Below, piece by piece: positions 9,754 to 18,764 of a DNA stretch of 37,358 bases (position 1 is the first letter of the stretch; each line of letters starts with the position of its first letter). Under the pieces are notes generated by a model, which searched no databases, had not been told where the DNA came from, and saw only the letters and a list, made by a program, of their open reading frames with translations. The position numbers and the translations under genes were made by a program. The DNA comes from Hemicentrotus pulcherrimus (lineage: Eukaryota > Echinodermata > Echinoidea > Camarodonta > Strongylocentrotidae), in contig BEXV01002426.1 of the NCBI GenBank assembly GCA_003118195.1, positions 3,835 to 41,192 on the forward strand, in the 5' to 3' direction.

Positions 9754-10359
9754 TTAAAGATAAACTTGAGTTCTGGTAAAAGAAGAAAATGAATTCTCAC
9801 AGAATCAAACGAAACTTATACTGAATGTTCAAGATTACAAATAAATGTCATGTGCCAAACAATTTTGGTAGAAAATGTATCCTGGCTGAGTAATGAGCAT
9901 AGAAAGCTAAGGAAATCAAGGTAAGTATGCCGGACACCATTTGTGTAGTCCCATATAAATCTTTCTGAGTACAGTGCTTGTTACTTTACGAAGACTGGGC
10001 CAAATTGATTATGATTTAGATGACTCCAGAACCTTGCAGTAATCACCTGTACTCAGATAGATAGATAGATAATTTATTGTTTCATATTAAAAACATAAAA
10101 AGTTGGGCTCCACTGGCAGCACATAAACAAAATACAAAGTAGTTACAAAATAATTGATAAACACTTAGGTGTATACGTCACATAATGTACATAAATTCAC
10201 ACAAGATCATGATATTAACAAAAAAGCACAAGTATAAATTACATAGTAATAGGGAAAACTTAAGAAACTTACATGCTACGTCATCAACTTTTTCTGATCC
10301 ATTCCACGCCTTTTCTTTCACAATGCAATCGCATGACCAGAACTCAACTTTATCTTTAA
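9754..10359. mobile_element. TTAA-flanked inverted-repeat element (piggyBac-like MITE), nested insertion inside
   Basis: The left end TTAAAGATAAACTTGAGTTC (9754) pairs with the right end GAACTCAACTTTATCTTTAA (ending 10359), giving inverted arms of about 24 bases bounded by TTAA. The internal sequence matches 14224-14628 in two pieces (about 9945-10040 and 10268-10359), separated by an insertion. TTAA target duplication is characteristic of the piggyBac superfamily; assignment to it is inference because no transposase is present. Confidence 0.75.
10050..10267 (-). mobile_element. Nested insertion, probable retroelement 3' end with (GATA)n tail
   Basis: This segment interrupts the TTAA element and is absent from the sister copy at 14224-14628. 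It starts with GATAGATAGATAGATAATTT. Read on the minus strand this is a TATC-type tail, as seen at the 3' ends of some non-LTR elements. No coding sequence is recognised. Confidence 0.45.
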
Positions 10360-11147
10360 TAATTGAATACTTTTAGATGTGAGCTTTTGATATGTCACAG
10401 TCTCAAGAAACATTAATCGGGACAATCAAATTGTCCCATATTTAGAAAAGGACAAATTTTTGTAACAGTATGAATAATTCATTAGTTAACTGTATATGTA
10501 TACCTACATTCAAGATCTATAATTCATAAGGCCTCATGGGTCAAATAGAAAAAGCCAGACAAAATGACATAAAGATAGTTTGCCTGACATTTGTATACCT
10601 TTAACATACATCTACCTTTGTAAGTACTATGTATCCATTAAGGGTAGTCATGCTATCAACCTTTGCTTACTTTGTCAACCCTCCTGTTTGATGTTTTCGA
10701 GGTACTTTTCAACATGACACTCCTATGAAATGTGTAAAATTTGCAATGTTTTGTTTGTTATATATTTGTAAAAATGCAAAAGAAAAAAAAAATCAAACAG
10801 AAATAAATAAATCAAATCGAATCAAGTGAGGACAGTCTTCAGGGGTCTTTTTTTACATGCATATAGTCTTTTAAGGACATCCTGTCCCCAAATGGGATTA
10901 AGTTGAATCATCTGATTAACTAGTTTCTGAATAAGGTACATGAACACTTTGAATCACTAGAAAAACAGACAATTTCATGACAATCTTTTTTGAATTGTTA
11001 ATGACATTCATTTCCATGGTCAGATAGTGTGTTGTGATAAATTTGATTGAAGTTACATTTTATGTCATGAAGCTTTCTTGTATCTCAACCACTCATGACA
11101 TTTGCAAAAGTTGAATGCAAATGAAAGTTTCTGGTTGTACAATACAG
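10360..11147 (+). other. Intron W5-W6, 3' part
   Basis: AT-rich intronic DNA. I see no gene, RNA or clear repeat in it apart from an A-rich run near 10778-10810. Confidence 0.7.
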
Positions 11148-11293
11148 GGGAGAAAGCAGTGCGAGATATCCTGAGGGACGCCAGGAGGGTAGCAGATCGC
11201 CTTGAGGGACCCCAGAGAGAGCATCTCCTAGCAACCATCAATGAGATTGAAGTCATGATGGATGAACTATGTGCTCTAAGGGCAAAGGGCCAG
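11148..11293 (+). CDS. VCL: Vinculin exon W6 (first 112-residue-type repeat, N half)
   Basis: 146 bases, phase 1 to 0. The acceptor is GTACAATACAG and the donor CAG|gtaagg. With the last base of W5 it encodes GEKAVRDILRDARRVADRLE ... VMMDELCALRAKGQ. It aligns to the start of the vertebrate D2 region ([20 protein letters not shown] ... DQVADLRARGQ). These helical-bundle repeats stack to form the body of the head. Confidence 0.95.
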
Positions 11294-11694
11294 GTAAGGT
11301 CATAGGTCAAGGTCATAGGTCAAGAGGTCCCACATCATTGTTTTCCCTGCAGAAGGAATTAACAACACACTTTGGACAATTTTTCAATACTAGTAGTCTA
11401 ATTTATCACAACTTATCAGTCATTAGTCAATGCGATGTATGTAGTAAAATGTATTGTCCAAATTTAGTCACGGGAAGTGTACCAATCGCCTAAGAAAATA
11501 ATTTGTGTAAAACTGAAAATAGCACTTCCATGCGTAAGATTCTTGAAAGCTTGCAAATGGCAGGGTTTATGTATTCTTTTTGAAATAATTATAATAACAC
11601 ATAGGCATAATTGCATGTATCTATGCACTCCTATTACTTAGAATAATATGTCTTGTGCACCCCAGGTAGATTGTAAAAGATATGTTAAAAGGCA

Positions 11695-11893
11695 TAAAAT
11701 TTTGATTCAAATCATTAATTTTCTATCATCAAGGAGATTTCATGTTCTTGATGTGGAATTTCCAAAAATTCTAAAATACTTGAATTTTCACTTTTGAATA
11801 TATTTTTATTTTAGGCTACAAATGGCTCTCCATAATATTTAAATCCAACTTAGAGTTTAGTTCAACCTTGGGATCTTTGTGAAACACCCCCTC
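11695..11893. mobile_element. Truncated GGGGTGTTTCAC-family element
   Basis: The right end ATCTTTGTGAAACACCCCC and internal blocks (AAGGAGATTTCATGTTCTTG, 'ctctccataatattt') match the complete copies at 18429-18720 and 27719-28025. The left terminus is missing. Confidence 0.7.
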
Positions 11894-11910
11894 CCCCTGT
11901 TATCCAATAC

Positions 11911-12058
11911 AGCTCTGCATTGGCAGTATTACCATGTTACCACAATAAGGTGCTCAAGACAGCTCTGTATTGGCAGTATTACCATGTTACCACAATAAGG
12001 TGCTCAAGACATCTCTGCATTGGCAGTATTACCATGTTACCACTATAAGGTGCTCAAG
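11911..12058. repeat. 50-bp minisatellite, 3 copies
   Basis: Units start at 11911, 11961 and 12011. Each contains TTGGCAGTATTACCATGTTA and GGTGCTCAAG. They are nearly identical, so expansion is recent. No coding role. Confidence 0.95.
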
Positions 12059-12208
12059 CATTCAAGGAATTTCTTCCTACAGAGTTCCCATTCACTTGAC
12101 CCTCCGAAAGGTCACACCACACTGATAGACAGATTAGGCTTTTTAACTCATCTACCATCAAAATTTTGTTATGGAGGAATGATAAAAAGAGACACGCTCA
12201 TTCTGGGG

Positions 12209-12347
12209 CCCGTTTCACAAAGCCTTTTTTCAATGACAAATGACAAAATCTAGCGACAAATCTGCTGATAACCAATCAGAAGCAAGGATTTCAGTAGCTT
12301 ATAACAAAGACTGTCATTTGTCACTGATGACAAGTTTTGTGAAACGC
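12209..12347. mobile_element. Short palindromic element (MITE-like)
   Basis: CGTTTCACAAAGCC...AATGACAAATGACAA at the left is mirrored by TGTCATTTGTCACTGATGAC...TTGTGAAACG at the right, about 35 bases per arm. It has no coding content. Confidence 0.75.
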
Positions 12348-12379
12348 TGACCTGTATTCATTTTCTGTTGTCGTTTCAG

Positions 12380-12572
12380 GGTAATTCTCCCCGTGCGCTG
12401 CAGCTAGCCAAGCAGATTGCAGAGAAGCTTGGCTATCTCCATCAAGAAGTGGACTTTGCTGTCAAGGATGCCGTCAAGAGTGGGGTAACAAGAACCGCTT
12501 ATACCCTTGCTGGTAAAGTGGAACAGGCCCAGAAGTGGCTGAGGAACCCTGCTCAAGATGACAAGGGAGTGG
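12380..12572 (+). CDS. VCL: Vinculin exon W7 (first repeat C half / start of second)
   Basis: 193 bases, phase 0 to 1. The acceptor is TTGTCGTTTCAG and the donor GTGG|gtgagt. The translation runs GNSPRALQLAKQIAEKLGYL ... GKVEQAQKWLRNPAQDDKGVG. It aligns best to the vertebrate segment GDSPEARALAKQVATAL...[21 protein letters not shown]. One ~112-residue unit of vertebrate vinculin, including its AAQNWLADPNGGPEG block, has no counterpart between W6 and W7. The gene therefore encodes two such repeats, as in nematode vinculin, not three. Confidence 0.95.
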
Positions 12573-12639
12573 GTGAGTTGGACTGATCTATTGTCAAAAC
12601 GGGTGGTTATAGGGATATGAATCCTGTAATTTGTAATGA

Positions 12640-12794
12640 GTAACAAGAACTGCTTATACCCTTGCTGGTACAGTGGAACAGGCCCAGAAGTGGCTTAGGA
12701 ACCCTGCTCAAGATGACAAGGGAGTGGGTGAGTTGGACTGATTCATGTCAAAATGGGTGGTTATAGGGATATGAATCCTGTAATTTGTAATGAG
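12640..12794 (+). pseudogene. Partial duplicate of exon W7 with its donor and intron start
   Basis: This is a tandem copy, about 155 bases apart, of 12485-12640. It includes the last 88 bases of W7, the donor sequence GGAGTGG|gtgagt (at 12728) and the following 65 bases of intron. Differences from the parent are few (for example GGTAAAGTG to GGTACAGTG). It has no acceptor of its own, because the left breakpoint lies inside the exon, so it should not be spliced in as an exon. Its intact donor could compete with the true one, but use of it would read through stop codons just after W7 (TGA at 12584-12586). Confidence 0.9.
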
Positions 12795-13379
12795 TGCCCA
12801 AATGAGTTATCTCTATAGCAAAGTTTTGACTGGCATCATTCCATGTGTATGCTCAGCCTTAACCACTTGACTGCTGTTGGCTTAAAACACGTTCATACCC
12901 CCTGTGCTACAGCATTTTTGTACTGTACAAAAACCTGACAAAAACTGTACACTGCACACCAAAAAAAGCCGGATTTTTTTTGGAGGAGCGCCATCTACTG
13001 TTGAGGACCTGTATAACATCATTGCAGTACTAATTACACAGTAGGGCTTGGCATTATGCAGTGATACGGTCTTTAAAGTGCAATGCCCTAAAGCACATAC
13101 ATGTACGTTGGTAGTCAAGTGGTTCATCAATCAATTCAGTAGTCTTACCAAGCAATCGCCAAATATTCCCAATGATATAGAAGAGCACAGAACGGAATAC
13201 AAGTTAACCCGTTGACTACTGAGCTTTATAGGTCCCCTAGGTTTAAACACAGGGACCACTAGGTTCCCATAAAAAAGGGTTAAGGGTTAACATGTAACTC
13301 AAAGATTTCATACTGGGTTAAATGAGTATCAAGTTGATTGCTTATAATTTATAGGCCCATAATTGTGTTCCAACTCTCT

Positions 13380-13710
13380 GTTCTTTTGGTAAGCACCTTC
13401 TGGTAGCCCAGAGAGCAAGGTCCTCTCCTGGAGACGAAGTTTCCTCAGCTGGCGCACCATCTTCATTGAATCAATTCCCAGTTCATTATACGTTCCTTAG
13501 AAACTTATGATTCTTTTAAGTCTAACCTGAAGACAGTCCGTTTTTCGAAAGCATACAGTACGCGAATGTGATTATAAACATATTTTGTACTATCCTGTAG
13601 TCTTTTTGTGTACTTCTTCCTAACTTTCTGAATTTCATGATGCGACTTGGAATAGTTTTTTAGAAACTTGGGGCAATAAAAGTGCATTATATTATTATTA
13701 TTATTATCAT
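13380..13710 (+). mobile_element. Probable non-LTR retrotransposon 3' fragment with ATT tail
   Basis: A frame ending with the TGA at 13568 reads SFKSNLKTVRFSKAYSTRM. This resembles the C-terminal end of reverse transcriptases of invertebrate LINEs, where '..FK..LKT.LF..AY' is common. It is followed by about 110 bases of 3' sequence and a run of ATTATTATT. The upstream part is degenerate. Assignment is from pattern memory only. Confidence 0.45.
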
Positions 13711-13785
13711 CTTAGGTCAGGGCTAGTGAATTTACAATTCATTTACACAGCATGTTTCATGGAAATTAAATCTGTCCCATTGTAG

Positions 13786-13995
13786 AGGTGCCGTGGTCGA
13801 GTGGTTAAGTCGCCAGACTGTCGATCACAAAGTCAGCGGTTCAAGATGCGCAGCGGCACTAATGTCTTTTAGCAAGACATTAATCTACATTTGCCACACT
13901 CAGCCCAGGTGATACCAATGGGTCCCTGGCAGGAATGAATTCTTTGAAATACTAGAGGGCCGTAATGGCAGCACAGCTAAAGTAGGGTAATAATA
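13786..13995 (+). mobile_element. tRNA-derived SINE
   Basis: The head (about 13789-13860) looks like a type II tRNA: GTGGTCGAGTGGTTAAG resembles an A box and GCGGTTCAAGATGC a B box. It is followed by the body AGCAAGACATTAATCTACAT, CCCAGGTGATACCAATGGGT shared with the 7.7 kb and 19.5 kb copies. It ends about 28 bases before the W8 acceptor. The head is too divergent and lacks pairing arms for a functional tRNA, so I do not call a tRNA gene. Confidence 0.75.
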
Positions 13996-14023
13996 TCATT
14001 GTTTGTTGCTTTTTATTTCCTAG

Positions 14024-14169
14024 GACGCAGAGCCGTTGCCGGGATCGTTGCACAGGGAAGGAAGGTGGCTCAGAACCTGTCTGAACCGGAGAGAGGAGAG
14101 CTTTTGAGGCTCTGTGATGAAGTGGAATCTCTCTCTCAACAGATTACTGACCTCGTCAACAGGGGACAA
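14024..14169 (+). CDS. VCL: Vinculin exon W8 (second repeat, N half)
   Basis: 146 bases, phase 1 to 0, the same size and phase as W6, as expected for duplicated repeat units. The acceptor is TTATTTCCTAG and the donor CAA|gtatgt. The translation is GRRAVAGIVAQGRKVAQNLS ... SQQITDLVNRGQ, matching vertebrate QAAIRGLVAEGHRLANVM...TAQLADLAARGE. The acceptor's pyrimidine tract follows directly after the SINE end. Confidence 0.95.
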
Positions 14170-14223
14170 GTATGTTTATGAACTGATTTCTTTTCTGATT
14201 CATTAAAGTCATTAAATTGGTGC

Positions 14224-14628
14224 TTAAAGGTATAGACCAGTCTTGGAAACGCCCCCCCTCTCAAAATATGAAATGGAAGCTCTTATTACCAATCATGTGA
14301 AAGAATATGTTTTGACTAATACGTGATGATACAAGGTATGCTGGGAAACCGCCTACTAATTGATATATTTGGTAAATTAGTTTATCTATTGGGGCCAAAT
14401 AGATGGTATGCACGTGTCGCGCACTTGTGCTTAGTCCCATATACATCTTTCTGTGTACAGTGCTTGTAACTTTACCAAGCTGGGCGACATTTCTTATCAT
14501 TTTGATGATTCCAGAACCTTGCAGTACACAGCAATACTTATATGCTAGATGATCAACCTTTTATGATCGATTCCACACCTTTTCTTTCACAATGCAATCG
14601 CACGACCAGAACTGGTCTTTATCTTTAA
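14224..14628. mobile_element. TTAA-flanked inverted-repeat element, uninterrupted sister copy
   Basis: TTAAAGGTATAGACCAG at the left is mirrored by CTGGTCTTTATCTTTAA at the right. Internal blocks CATCTTTCTG.GTACAGTGCTTG and TTTCTTTCACAATGCAATCG are shared with 9754-10359. It begins 55 bases after the W8 donor. It provides the pre-insertion state for the nested insertion at 10050-10267. Confidence 0.75.
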
Positions 14629-15242
14629 AATGGTGCTTAGGAATCATTACAGAAGGTATGAATATCAGCAGTGTCATGACAAAATGTTTGAGATGGATAT
14701 CCTAAAGGGAAATCTAAAAGAAAGTACTACAACATTAGAGGAGCAGATGGCTGAAAGCTTGAATAAAATTGCACACAAAATAATAAAGTTATTTTTGAGA
14801 GTTGTAATCACTGTCCTTGTAATGTAGTGCCGGACAACTTTCCCATTTGTTCAAACACACAAATTGATTTAAAAATTTGTTTTCTTCAAAACATATATGA
14901 CTCAGGAGGGTCTCTTCTTTTCTAGAGGAAAATACTGATTTGCTACCCATTATATATTTGTAGTTGTGCCTCAAGGAAGATGTCACATAGGAGAATAATA
15001 TAAGTTGATGATATTTTGAACATGACAAACAGGATAGTTGAAAGTGACTACATCACAATCTACTTACAAAATTGCCAATTTGTGATTTGCATAGCTATAG
15101 TGATCTCGTATTACAAACATTCATAATTGTTTTAATTAATTTAAGCTTTCGTCATTCTGTTTCTCTTATTTTTCTGCTTCGTACAAATAAACTTATTACA
15201 AAGGCTGGATTGCCCTTTGAATATTACAGTCATAGTCAGGAT
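14629..15242 (+). other. Intron W8-W9, middle part
   Basis: AT-rich DNA with no recognisable gene or repeat. The short open frame 14630-14827 has no family resemblance. Confidence 0.65.
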
Positions 15243-15697
15243 CGTCATCATTGTGACCATCATTATCATCATCACCACCCCCCCAAATCCTCATTGATGA
15301 TGATTACGGTATCAATATCATCACTACCACCACCACCACCACCACTATCACCACCACCACCACCGCCACCACCACCACCATCACCACCACCATCACCACC
15401 ACCACCACCATCACCACCACCATCACCACCACCACAACTATCACCACCACGACCATCATCATCATCATCACCACCATCATCACCATCACCATCACCATCA
15501 CCACCATCATCATCACCATCATTACCACCACCCCCATCTCCACCACTACCATCACCACCATCATCATCATCACCACCACCATCACCATCATCATCATCAT
15601 CACCATCGCCACCGTCCCATCTTCATCGTCATCATCATAATCTTCATCATTATTACCATCACCACCACCACCACGATCACCATAATCATCATCACCT
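15243..15697. repeat. Long (CCA/TCA)n trinucleotide array
   Basis: About 450 bases of almost pure CAC/CAT/ATC triplets, densest from 15314. Because the triplets have no stops, long open frames appear on both strands (Pro/Ser/His on plus, Met/Val on minus). These are artefacts. The array ends about 60 bases upstream of the W9 acceptor, so length variation could affect the branch-point region. Confidence 0.97.
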
Positions 15698-15758
15698 CTT
15701 CCATTTTCATTGTATGTTGCACACTAATTTAGGACCATATCTGTGCTTTTTCTGACAG

Positions 15759-15921
15759 GGTAATTCTCCACAGTGCTTGGAAGCGGCTAGGCGCCTTGCA
15801 GAAAGACTCCCAACCCTCCAGAAGATGATCGAGAATGCGTTGGCGAAGGAGGTTGCTGATGTCTTCATGGATACCACCACACCTCTCAAGGAGCTGGAAA
15901 GAGCTGCCAAGGCTCCTGCAG
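15759..15921 (+). CDS. VCL: Vinculin exon W9 (second repeat C half; D3 region)
   Basis: 163 bases, phase 0 to 1. The acceptor is TTTTTCTGACAG and the donor GCAG|gtaaga. The translation is GNSPQCLEAARRLAERLPTL ... EVADVFMDTTTPLKELERAA KAPA. It aligns with vertebrate GESPQARALASQLQDSL...[20 protein letters not shown]. The DVF.DTTTP block is a strong family signature. Confidence 0.96.
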
Positions 15922-16101
15922 GTAAGATACACATACATGTAAGACCCTCAGAAGTGTTCCTCAAATAAAATTAAAAGCCTCAGGCTGACCCGTTGCCTCT
16001 GGTTTTAAACACCCTATCCAACGAAATATGACCTTTTGTGCCTCCGCTACAAAGTAGCTGAAGGTATTATGTTTTCTGGTTGTCTTTCCGTACGTCCCGT
16101 T

Positions 16102-16492
16102 CTTGTGATCACGTTATCTCAAGAACCAATCTATGGATTACCACCAAACTTGGGTCATGTATGTAACTTGCTAAGCTAATGAATTGATTAGATTTTGGGG
16201 TCACAGGGCTCATTATGTATGCAAAAATAGCTTGTGATCACGTTATCTCAAGAACCGAATGATGTTTTACTGCCAAACATTATCATGTATGTATCTTGCA
16301 GAGATAATGATTTGATTAGATTTTGGGGTCACAAGGTCAAAGTTCAAAGGTCACAGGGCTCATTATGTATGCCAAAATAGCTTGTGATCGCGTTATCTCA
16401 AAAACCGATTGATGGATTACCGCCAAACTTGGATCATATATGAATCTTGCAGAGTTAATGAACTGATAAGATTTTGGGGTCCTGAGGTCAAA
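16102..16492. repeat. ~130-150-bp tandem repeat, 3 units
   Basis: Units start near 16102, 16231 and 16381 with CTTGTGATCACGTTATCTCA. Each contains TTTTGGGGTC and CATGTATGTA.CTTGC. The second unit has an extra CAAGGTCAAAGTTCAAAGGT. The sequence resembles a repeat type I recall from several marine invertebrate genomes; that link is from memory. Confidence 0.85.
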
Positions 16493-16751
16493 ATATTTTC
16501 CCTTTCAGTATTGCACAAAAGCGAATAAAACCATATTTTCCGCGCCTCTCCAAATTACAGCTCAACAGGGTTCAAATTTGCAGCAGTTACAGTGACGACA
16601 TGATATGTGCACCTGATCGCAGCATCAAATAATTTCAGAGGTGCAATATAGATGCATCACTTTTTTCTATAATCAATAGATGCTGGAAACAGTCACTTTT
16701 TCAAAACAAAGGATACAATCTAGCTGTCACCAAGATTGCAGGACCAGCTAA

Positions 16752-16861
16752 ACTTCAAAAGCCACTATCTACCTGAACCATGCTAACAAAGGACAGAGCT
16801 AAACTGGTTGCAGGGAGCTGGGGCCAGCAACGAAAGGCCTCTAGTTGAACTCAACCACAAA
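16752..16861 (+). pseudogene. Decayed duplicate of exon W10
   Basis: ACTTCAAAAGCCACTATCTA, GCTAACAA, AGCTAAACTGGTTGCAGG, GGGGCCAGCAACGAAAGGCC and CTCAACCACAA correspond in order to positions 16951-17070 of W10. Small deletions break the frame, for example in the stretch matching AAGATTTCAGATACC. It lies about 200 bases upstream of the real exon and has no usable splice sites, so it is a dead exon copy. Confidence 0.88.
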
Positions 16862-16924
16862 ATTCCTTTTTTTCTCTGTAGTCCCATACATACATATAAA
16901 TGTGTCTACTACCAATGCTTATAG

Positions 16925-17142
16925 ATGACCCTAATAGGCAACAGACCTATACTTCAAAGGCCACCATCTTCCTGACTCACGCCAACAAGATTTCAGATAC
17001 CGCTAAACTGGTGGCTGAGGCCGGAGCCAGCAACGACAGGCCTCTCGTAGAAGAACTCAACAACAAGGCACAGGAAGTGAAGGACCTCGCCCCTCAGGTG
17101 GTGGCTGCTGGGAAGGTTTTACTTCTCAACCCTGGTGAACAG
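16925..17142 (+). CDS. VCL: Vinculin exon W10 (D3 region)
   Basis: 218 bases, phase 1 to 0. The acceptor is AATGCTTATAG, with a weak pyrimidine tract, and the donor CAG|gtaggt. The translation DDPNRQQTYTSKATIFLTHA ... LAPQVVAAGKVLLLNPGEQ aligns with vertebrate [20 protein letters not shown] ... LTPQVVSAARILLRNPGNQ. All junction residues fit the family. Confidence 0.95.
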
Positions 17143-18195
17143 GTAGGTAGTGTTTTCCTTGGCAAGGGTGATCAGCAAGGAGGGAGGTGCATGTAGCATG
17201 TGCCTCAAATTGATTTGTGACCCATCCCCCCCCCCCAACCAAAGAAAGAGTAAGAAATAAGGGGGAAATAGTTGATTGATTGATTGAGAGAGCATATAGC
17301 ACTTGAAATCGAATGCCTAAGGCACACTTGTGCAAAATCAAATCAAATCAAATCTGCATTATTTACAAAAAACATGAAGAGTAAAATCAAAGATATACAA
17401 GTGAAAGAGAACATTTTTAAAATTTGTTATAACAAATGTTATATGGTAAGTCAAGCGATATGTTTTTAGATTTTGTTTGGAACACTTCAAATGATCTGGT
17501 ATTACAAATCAGTTGAGGAAGAGTATTCCTTAGTGAAAGCCCTGTACTAGCAACTCTCATCGCATCAACATATAATTGAAGATACATGTACATGCCTTAC
17601 TTTTGAGGTTTCATCAAATACATGCATGTAATTACAGGGAGAGCATCATGACCTGGCAGGTAAGCTCTGCCTTTTTATTATATGCAGATCTTACTACAGT
17701 TGCATAGCTGCTAACTAATCCTCTTTTGATTTGTCATGAATGTCATGAATCCAGGTTTCTTTCTCTTTCTAAAAACTTCTGTGTAAAAGGTATTGAAATT
17801 TGATTGTATTCCTGACTTTGTCTTAAAGGACCACTCTAACCAAAACGGGCTAAAACATGAAAAAAAAGACATGTAGAAATAATTTTTAACGGACATTTGT
17901 TTTTTCGAGGAGCATAGCTGAGCAAGCGTGAGAACTGTGAAATATGGATGTTTATCATCATTTTTTGGTCAATTTAGAGATTTTCTGAACAATCAGAGGC
18001 TGGAATATTAATAAGTAGAGGTGTATTCATGTTTTTAAAGGCTATATTAGTTGGGTTAGAGAGGCCCTTTAAAGGATTCCTAATTTTCCTGTGAAAACCT
18101 TGTGCTGAAAACTGAATCTTAGAGATGTTAGTAGAGTATTAAACCTGCCTATTGGATAGTTGTGTGACAAGTTACTGTATGATTTACATTTATAG
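17143..18195 (+). other. Intron W10-W11
   Basis: Contains a GATTGATTGATTGA run near 17274 and a TCAAATCAAATCAAATC run near 17338. It also holds an otherwise tempting 22-base segment at 17638-17659 flanked by ACAG and gtaagc, rejected because it would shift the frame. The remainder is unremarkable. Confidence 0.7.
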
Positions 18196-18307
18196 ACTGC
18201 AGTCTCTCACTTTGACGAGTTGAAGAGGGAATACATGGGGAAGGTTGAGAATCTGACTGACTTAGTAGACCAGGCTGTCGACACAGTGGAGTTCGTCAAA
18301 GCATCAG
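18196..18307 (+). CDS. VCL: Vinculin exon W11 (D3/D4 region)
   Basis: 112 bases, phase 0 to 1. The acceptor is TACATTTATAG and the donor TCAG|gtaaga. The translation TAVSHFDELKREYMGKVENL TDLVDQAVDTVEFVKAS aligns with vertebrate [37 protein letters not shown]. A damaged copy follows at 18375-18764. Confidence 0.95.
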
Positions 18308-18374
18308 GTAAGACTTAGAGAGAGAATAGAAGAAGATTGATGAATGATATTGAGAAGGATAAAGTAATGAATGA

Positions 18375-18764
18375 TTGAAGGCGGAATACTTGGGCAAAGT
18401 TGAGACTCTGACTGACTTAGTAGACCAGGGGGTTGTTCACAAAGATCCAAAGTTGGACTTAACAATTATGGAAAGCCGTTAGCATCTATGAAAATATTTT
18501 GTTAAAGTTATTTTAAAATATCATGAATTGTTGTTTCATATCATTCATATTTTCTATTATCAAGGAGATTTCATGTTCTTGATGTTGAATTTATGGAAAG
18601 TCTAAAATACTTGATTTTTTGCTTTTGAATAGATTTTATTTTAAGTCTATAAATTGATCTCCATAATGTTTAAGTCCAACTTGGAGTTAAGTTTAACTTA
18701 GAATCTTTGTGAAACACCCCCAGGCTGTAGATACAGTACAGTGGACTTTGTCAAAGCATCATAG
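18375..18764 (+). pseudogene. Duplicate of exon W11, split by a transposon insertion
   Basis: 18375-18428 (TTGAAGGCGGAATACTTGGG ... TTAGTAGACCAG) and 18722-18764 (AGGCTGTAGATACAGTACAG ... AAAGCATCATAG) together match W11 positions 18216-18307. They are interrupted exactly by the inverted-repeat element at 18429-18720. A 5-base ACAGT duplication also shifts the frame, and the TAG before gtatga would be a stop. The copy cannot encode the exon. Confidence 0.92.
18429..18720. mobile_element. GGGGTGTTTCAC-family element, copy inside the W11 duplicate
   Basis: The left end GGGGTTGTTCACAAAGATCC pairs with the right end TCTTTGTGAAACACCCC. The intact W11 sequence GACCAGGCTG shows the pre-insertion site. 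CAG is present on both sides (GACCAG| ... |CAGGCTG), suggesting a 3-base target duplication. No coding sequence. Confidence 0.88.

Larger units (their letters stand above)
11294..12379 (+). other. Intron W6-W7
   Basis: Contains a truncated GGGGTGTTTCAC-family element, a 50-bp tandem repeat and a palindromic element, all listed separately. The rest (11294-11690) is unremarkable AT-rich DNA. Confidence 0.7.
12573..14023 (+). other. Intron W7-W8
   Basis: Holds a duplicated 3' half of W7, a probable LINE 3' fragment and a tRNA-headed SINE (all listed separately). The remainder, about 12795-13375, is unremarkable. Confidence 0.75.

Noticed and set aside
13789..13860. Possible functional tRNA gene
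   Set aside because: A- and B-box-like sequences are present, but the arms do not pair well and the sequence continues into a SINE body found elsewhere in the window.
15072..15755. 227-codon open frame with Pro/Ser/His runs
   Set aside because: Produced by a stop-free CCA/TCA microsatellite. The opposite strand is equally open, and it lies in an intron directly before a recognised vinculin exon.
17638..17659. 22-base micro-exon flanked by ACAG and gtaagc
   Set aside because: W10 and W11 join in phase 0 and match the family directly. Adding 22 bases would break the frame.
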